Source: Labedella populi
GTDB lineage: Bacteria; Actinomycetota; Actinomycetes; Actinomycetales; Microbacteriaceae
Reading direction: 5' to 3'
Assembly (NCBI RefSeq): GCF_004078655.1
Contig: NZ_RZNC01000002.1
Location: 310,001-374,000, forward strand
DNA length: 64,000 nucleotides
The notes beneath the pieces were generated by a model. That model saw only the letters and a program-made list of their open reading frames with translations. It was not told the origin of the DNA and searched no databases. The translations under genes were made by a program, and so were the position numbers. Positions 60,354 through 64,000 of this stretch are shown piece by piece (position 1 is the stretch's first letter; each line of letters opens with the position of its first letter).

Positions 60354-61271
60354 ATGGACACGCGCATGCTGGAGTATTTCGTCGCGGTCGCGGACGAGCG
60401 GAACCTGACACGAGCGGCTGGGCGGCTCTTCGTGGCGCAATCGACGGTGTCAGCGGGTCTGCGGAGCCTCGAGACGGAGCTCGGCGTCCGCCTCTTCGAC
60501 CGCGATACGAAGTCGGTGTCGCTCCTGCCTGCTGGCCAGGACCTGCTCCCGATCGCCCGCGACGTGCTCGACGGTCTCGACACGATGCGCTCGACGGCCC
60601 GGGAGGCGGGGAGCGGGCTGCGCGGTCGCGTCCGCGTCGGCACGTTCGCAGCGCTCAGGGTCTTCGACCTCCCCGGCGTCCTCGGTCGTTTCCGCCTCGA
60701 GCACCCCGGCGTCGACGTGCAACTCGTGACGTCGGCGACCGGCTCGACGGGCCTCATCGGCGACCTCGTGAAGGGCAGACTCGATCTCGCGTTCGTCGCT
60801 CTCCCCGTGCCCGCCGGGGTCGCGGCGGAAGCGGTCGTCAGAAGGCCTTTCGTGGCCGTCGTCCCGGAGTCGCACGCCCTCGCGACCCGCCGGACGCTGT
60901 CGTTCGCGGATCTCGCGGGCGAGGACTGGGTGGACGTCCTCCCGGGATTCGGCAACCGCGTGCAGGTCGACGCCCGGCTCCGCGAAGAGGGGATCACGCG
61001 ACGCCTGAGTGCGGAGGTCGCGGACCTGCCGAGCGTCGGCCCCTTCGTCGCCGCGGGGATCGGTGTGGCCGTCGTTCCCGATGTCATCGACGCCGTCGGG
61101 TGTCGAGTCGTCCCGCTTTCCGACCGCATGCCCGAGTGGGTCGTCTCGCTCGCCGTCCGGCGTGGAGGGGAGCGCCGGCATGCGATCGCCGCTCTCGCCG
61201 AGGCGCTGCGATCGGGAAGTGCGGAAGCGGGACGGTCGGACGACGGCGGCCGCTCGAACGCACCGCGGTGA
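60354..61271 (+). CDS. LysR family transcriptional regulator
   Basis: 305-residue LTTR. The N-terminal winged helix has MLEYFVAVADERNLTRAAGRLFVAQSTVSAGLRSLETELGVRLFDR (about 5-50), and the C-terminal effector domain (about 90-295) contains GRVRVGTFAALRV and GLIGDLVKGRLDLAFV. ATG 60354 is six bases after TATGAT (leaderless). Its divergent MFS neighbour is the probable target. Inducer unknown. Confidence 0.9.
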   Translation: MDTRMLEYFVAVADERNLTRAAGRLFVAQSTVSAGLRSLETELGVRLFDRDTKSVSLLPAGQDLLPIARDVLDGLDTMRSTAREAGSGLRGRVRVGTFAALRVFDLPGVLGRFRLEHPGVDVQLVTSATGSTGLIGDLVKGRLDLAFVALPVPAGVAAEAVVRRPFVAVVPESHALATRRTLSFADLAGEDWVDVLPGFGNRVQVDARLREEGITRRLSAEVADLPSVGPFVAAGIGVAVVPDVIDAVGCRVVPLSDRMPEWVVSLAVRRGGERRHAIAALAEALRSGSAEAGRSDDGGRSNAPR

Positions 61272-61322
61272 CGGACCGCGCCGGTCGTTGCCTCACCTGA
61301 TCGCGAGTGGCAGGGTGACGGT

Positions 61323-61937
61323 ATGGCGATCGACCGGAAGAAGACGCTCGACGACTACCGCGCGCGACGCGGCGAGTTCCGGGTCGTCGAGGTGCCGGCG
61401 CGCCGATACCTCATGGTCGACGGGCAGGGCGACCCCAACACCTCGCCGCTCTACGCCGATGCGATCGCCGCGCTCTTCCCCGTCGCCTACGCGCTCAAGG
61501 CCGCGGTACGCCGGGAGGCCGGCGACGACTTCGTCGTCATGCCGCTCGAGGCCCTGTGGTGGTCGGACGACATGAGCGCCTTCACCACGCGCCGCGACAA
61601 GACTCGATGGAGGTGGACGGCCATGATCCTGATGCCCGACGCCGTCACCGCCTCCCTGTTCTCCGAGGCGATCGAGGACGTCGCCGCCCGGAAGAAGCCC
61701 TCCCGGATCCGCGATGTCCGCCTCGATGTCCTCGAGGAGCGCGCGTGCGTGCAGACCCTCCACATCGGCTCGTACGACGAGGAGGCGGGAGTGCTCGCAG
61801 CGCTTCACGAGCGATTCCTCCCGGAACACGGCCTGCGACCGGCCGGGAAGCATCACGAGATCTACCTCAATGATGCGCGCCGGGTGGTGCCCGAGAAGCT
61901 GCGCACGATCCTTCGCCAACCCGTTGCACCCGCGTGA
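61323..61937 (+). CDS. GyrI-like small-molecule-binding domain protein
   Basis: 204-residue protein with the GyrI/SHS2-type pattern: an N-terminal TLDDYRARRGEFRVVEVPARRYLMVDGQGDPN strand pair, LEALWWSDDM and QTLHIGSYDEEAGVLAALHERFLPEHGL, followed by KHHEIYLNDARRV; these match YdhF-like proteins in the GyrI-like family. A CAGGGT box ends six bases before the ATG. It stands alone after the LysR gene; the family binds small amphipathic molecules but the ligand is unknown. Confidence 0.8.
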   Translation: MAIDRKKTLDDYRARRGEFRVVEVPARRYLMVDGQGDPNTSPLYADAIAALFPVAYALKAAVRREAGDDFVVMPLEALWWSDDMSAFTTRRDKTRWRWTAMILMPDAVTASLFSEAIEDVAARKKPSRIRDVRLDVLEERACVQTLHIGSYDEEAGVLAALHERFLPEHGLRPAGKHHEIYLNDARRVVPEKLRTILRQPVAPA

Positions 61938-62005
61938 GCCTCGCTGGAAAAGGCGCACCCGTGAGCGGTGGAGCGCCTTGCCACACCGCGCCGTGTCCCT
62001 CGAAA

Positions 62006-62030
62006 ACTTACTAACAAAACGTGTGTAAGT
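62006..62030 (+). promoter_or_regulatory. operator-like inverted repeat upstream of the sugar transporter
   Basis: ACTTAC (62006-62011) and GTAAGT (62025-62030) form 6-bp arms with a 13-base A-rich spacer. It overlaps the probable promoter region about 140 bp before the binding-protein gene, an unusually AT-rich spot. A ROK- or LacI-type sugar regulator is plausible. Confidence 0.5.
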
Positions 62031-62167
62031 ACTAGCGTCAGTCTTCGATCGGCAGTACTGTCACAGCATCCGGCGCGTTTCCACTCCGTCGGACGCACTC
62101 GGCCCGCGACCCTCACCGGCGCGGTCGCCCGGAGTCGCACCACAACGAAGTGATGAGAGGAACGACT

Positions 62168-63547
62168 ATGACCACGCACAGGCACATGGCGGCCGCGGGG
62201 CTCGCCGTCGCAGCCGCCCTCGTTCTCGCCGGCTGCAGCGGCAGCTCGGGAGGCGCGGGCGATGCAGAGGCCGAGCCGGCGGACTCCGGCGAAGTCACCT
62301 GGTGGGGTTGGACGCCCGACACCCCGGTGGCCGAGCGCTACATCGAGGAGTTCAACAAGGAGTACCCAGACATCGAGATCACCTACAAGAACTTCGAGAA
62401 CGTCGACTACCGTACGACGATCACGCCGGCACTCGACTCCGGCGAGGGCCCCGACGTCTTCGACCTGTCCCCGGCGGGCGGGTCGCCCGACTTGTGGGGT
62501 CCCTACGCGATCGACCTCGCGCCCCTCGCGGAGGAAACGCTCGGTTCCGATTGGCAGTCGAAGCTCGGCGACGGCTACGTCGAACAGCTCACGGACTCCG
62601 AGGGGCGGTTCGTCTCCCTCCCGCTCGGTGGCATGGCGGCGGGATTCCTCTGGATCAACCAGGACATCCTCGACGAGGCCGGCGCCGAGGTGCCGACCGA
62701 TTACGACTCCTGGGTCGCCACGTGCGAGAAGGTGACGGCGATCGGCAAGACCTGCTTCACGATGGGCGCCGGCGGCGAGGACACGTTCCCGACGGAGATG
62801 TACCACGCGATCGCGAACTCGGTCGACCCGGACTTCTTCATCGAAGCGGCGACGGGCCAGGCTGCGTGGGACGACCCGGCCGGAGTCGAGACGCTCCAGA
62901 TCATCCAGGACATGAAGGACGACGGCATCATCGCCACGAACGCCCTCGACGGGACGCAGTACCCGCTCGCGAACGAGGAGTTCATGAAGGGCGACGCCGC
63001 GATGGTCCAGATGGGCTTCTGGTACACGCAGTACTCGGGAGCCGAATCCTGCAAGGCGGCTATGGAGGCCGCCGGCGTGAGTGACCCGACGTGCTTCGTG
63101 CAGATGCCCGCCGCGTTCCCGGACGTCGCAGGGAAGGGCAACGGGTCGGCGTACTTCGGGGAAGCGGACTACGGTCTCGCCATCAACGCCGACTCGCCGA
63201 ACATCGGTGCGGCGAAGACCTTCGTGCAGTGGATGACCATGTCGGAGACAGGGCAGCAGAACGTCGCAAACGCGCTCGACCTCCTCCCCGCGCTCCAGGG
63301 TGTCACGCCGGACTGGGACACGATCGAACTCGTGGACACCGAGGTGCAACGGCCGGCGATCGAGCAACTCATCAGCGAGAGCGCGGCGGCGGGTCAGTCG
63401 CGTCAGTGGCAGACGAGTGAGACCACCCTCGACATGATCGTGCTCGCCATCCAGCAGATCCTCGACCCGACGATCGACAAGTCCGTCGAGGACATCGCCG
63501 CCGAGATGCAGGCCGGTGCCGAGCCGACCGACATCGGCCTCGACTGA
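62168..63547 (+). CDS. sugar ABC transporter substrate-binding lipoprotein
   Basis: 459-residue solute-binding lipoprotein (cluster 1, carbohydrate/MalE-like). The signal peptide ends in the lipobox LVLAGC (Cys about 23), followed by a Gly/Ser linker. EVTWWGWTPDTPVAERYIEEFNKEYPDIEITYKN opens the first lobe and MAAGFLWINQDILDEAG and VQMGFWYTQYSG are typical sugar-binding blocks. ATG 62168 follows a gagagga site. It pairs with the permease starting 17 bp downstream; a mono- or oligosaccharide cargo is likely but not specified. Confidence 0.9.
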   Translation: MTTHRHMAAAGLAVAAALVLAGCSGSSGGAGDAEAEPADSGEVTWWGWTPDTPVAERYIEEFNKEYPDIEITYKNFENVDYRTTITPALDSGEGPDVFDLSPAGGSPDLWGPYAIDLAPLAEETLGSDWQSKLGDGYVEQLTDSEGRFVSLPLGGMAAGFLWINQDILDEAGAEVPTDYDSWVATCEKVTAIGKTCFTMGAGGEDTFPTEMYHAIANSVDPDFFIEAATGQAAWDDPAGVETLQIIQDMKDDGIIATNALDGTQYPLANEEFMKGDAAMVQMGFWYTQYSGAESCKAAMEAAGVSDPTCFVQMPAAFPDVAGKGNGSAYFGEADYGLAINADSPNIGAAKTFVQWMTMSETGQQNVANALDLLPALQGVTPDWDTIELVDTEVQRPAIEQLISESAAAGQSRQWQTSETTLDMIVLAIQQILDPTIDKSVEDIAAEMQAGAEPTDIGLD

Positions 63548-63564
63548 CGGACGGGGACTCGATC

Positions 63565-64000
63565 ATGACCGTGACCGCTCCTCCTGAGCTGCGTCCGGTG
63601 GGTTCGCTCGATGAAACACGAGCGGGCGGGAGGACCCGGCGCAAGCCGGCCTCCCGCCTCATTCCCGGAGGGTTCGTCTGGATCCTCCCGGGCCTCATCA
63701 TCTCCGTCGGGCTGATCTACTACAGCATCGTCTACTCCGGCTACCTCTCCTTCTTCGATTGGGCGGGCGGTCGGTCCCGGATGATCCCGGTGGGCTTCGA
63801 TAACTACGTCGAGGCGCTCACGAACCCCGTGTTCTGGACGGCCGTCCGCAACACCGTCATCTACTTCGTCGCCGTTTTCGTCGTGCAGGTGCTCGGCGGC
63901 GTGCTGTTCTCGGCCGCGATGCACTCGAAGATCCTCTTCGCGAACGTCTACAAGGTCATCATCATCATCCCGGTGGTCGTGGCTCCCGCCACTCTCGCCC
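63565..64000 (+). CDS. sugar ABC transporter permease (MalF-like), 3' partial
   Basis: First 145 codons of a binding-protein-dependent permease (cluster 1 sugar, MalF/UgpA type). The N-terminus RRKPASRLIPGGFVWILPGL leads into the first helix (about 32-55), then SYLSFFDWAGG-type loop (here SGYLSFFDWAGG), NYVEALTNPVFWTAVRNTVIYF and a third helix with VIIIIPVVVAPA at the window edge. It continues beyond 64000. Operon with the binding protein; the second permease and any ATPase lie outside. Confidence 0.9.
   Translation, partial: MTVTAPPELRPVGSLDETRAGGRTRRKPASRLIPGGFVWILPGLIISVGLIYYSIVYSGYLSFFDWAGGRSRMIPVGFDNYVEALTNPVFWTAVRNTVIYFVAVFVVQVLGGVLFSAAMHSKILFANVYKVIIIIPVVVAPATLA

Overview
The window is high-GC (about 70% by eye), with GTG and TTG starts, 4-bp ATGA/GTGA gene overlaps, many leaderless starts (TANNNT followed six bases later by ATG or GTG) and DtxR/IdeR-type iron boxes. 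This fits an actinobacterium. The gene families (HtaA haemophores, galU-rimJ-sepX, a DUF222/HNH endonuclease, a DUF4011 helicase-like protein) suggest Microbacteriaceae, probably an environmental or plant-associated genus. That placement is an inference without any database search. About 60 protein genes and one tRNA are supported. No rRNA, CRISPR array or intact insertion sequence was seen.

Layout. (1) 1-10.1 kb: the end of a LIV-type ABC transporter operon (permease cut by the window edge, two ATPases), translationally linked to a Gfo/Idh/MocA oxidoreductase, a DUF993 protein and a TIM-barrel isomerase. It is followed by a LacI-type operator and a 1395-residue secreted multidomain sorbosone-dehydrogenase-like protein; together this looks like an uncharacterised carbohydrate module. 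(2) 10.1-13.8 kb: a ribosome-rescue factor (ArfB), a SnoaL-like protein, and a surE-pfkB-pfkB operon. (3) 13.9-29.4 kb: a myo-inositol catabolic locus with a GntR regulator, a GH13 trehalose-synthase-like protein, iolC, a DeoC-like aldolase, iolB, iolD, an iolE-like gene, iolG, a hydroxypyruvate-isomerase-like gene, a second dehydrogenase and a ribose/inositol-type ABC transporter. iolA is not in the window. (4) 29.4-39 kb: an orphan PIN protein and a haem acquisition locus (two HtaA proteins, a DUF916-like surface protein, an Ig-like membrane protein, HmuTUV and haem oxygenase) with four iron-box-like sites on its promoters. (5) 39-52.3 kb: a MarR-regulated MFS exporter, HNH endonuclease, acetyltransferase, glycosyltransferase, LLM oxidoreductase, a 1250-residue DUF4011 helicase-like protein lacking key Walker residues, a methyltransferase, MscL and an FmdB-type zinc ribbon. 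(6) 52.3-55.8 kb: 5-formyl-THF cyclo-ligase, galU, rimJ-like, sepX/glpR and tRNA-Ala(CGC). (7) 56-64 kb: an acyltransferase with SGNH domain, a lipoprotein esterase, a divergent MFS/LysR pair, a GyrI-like protein and the start of a second sugar ABC transporter that runs off the window.

How they work together. The iol genes take inositol from uptake (26.3-29.4 kb) through inosose, its dehydration and hydrolysis, isomerisation, phosphorylation and aldol cleavage. The haem genes take haem from the wall (HtaA) to the membrane lipoprotein HmuT, through HmuUV, to iron release by HmuO under iron control. The most interesting open items are the motif-deficient helicase-like protein, the first carbohydrate module, the inverted operator pair at the iol promoter and the iron-box architecture.
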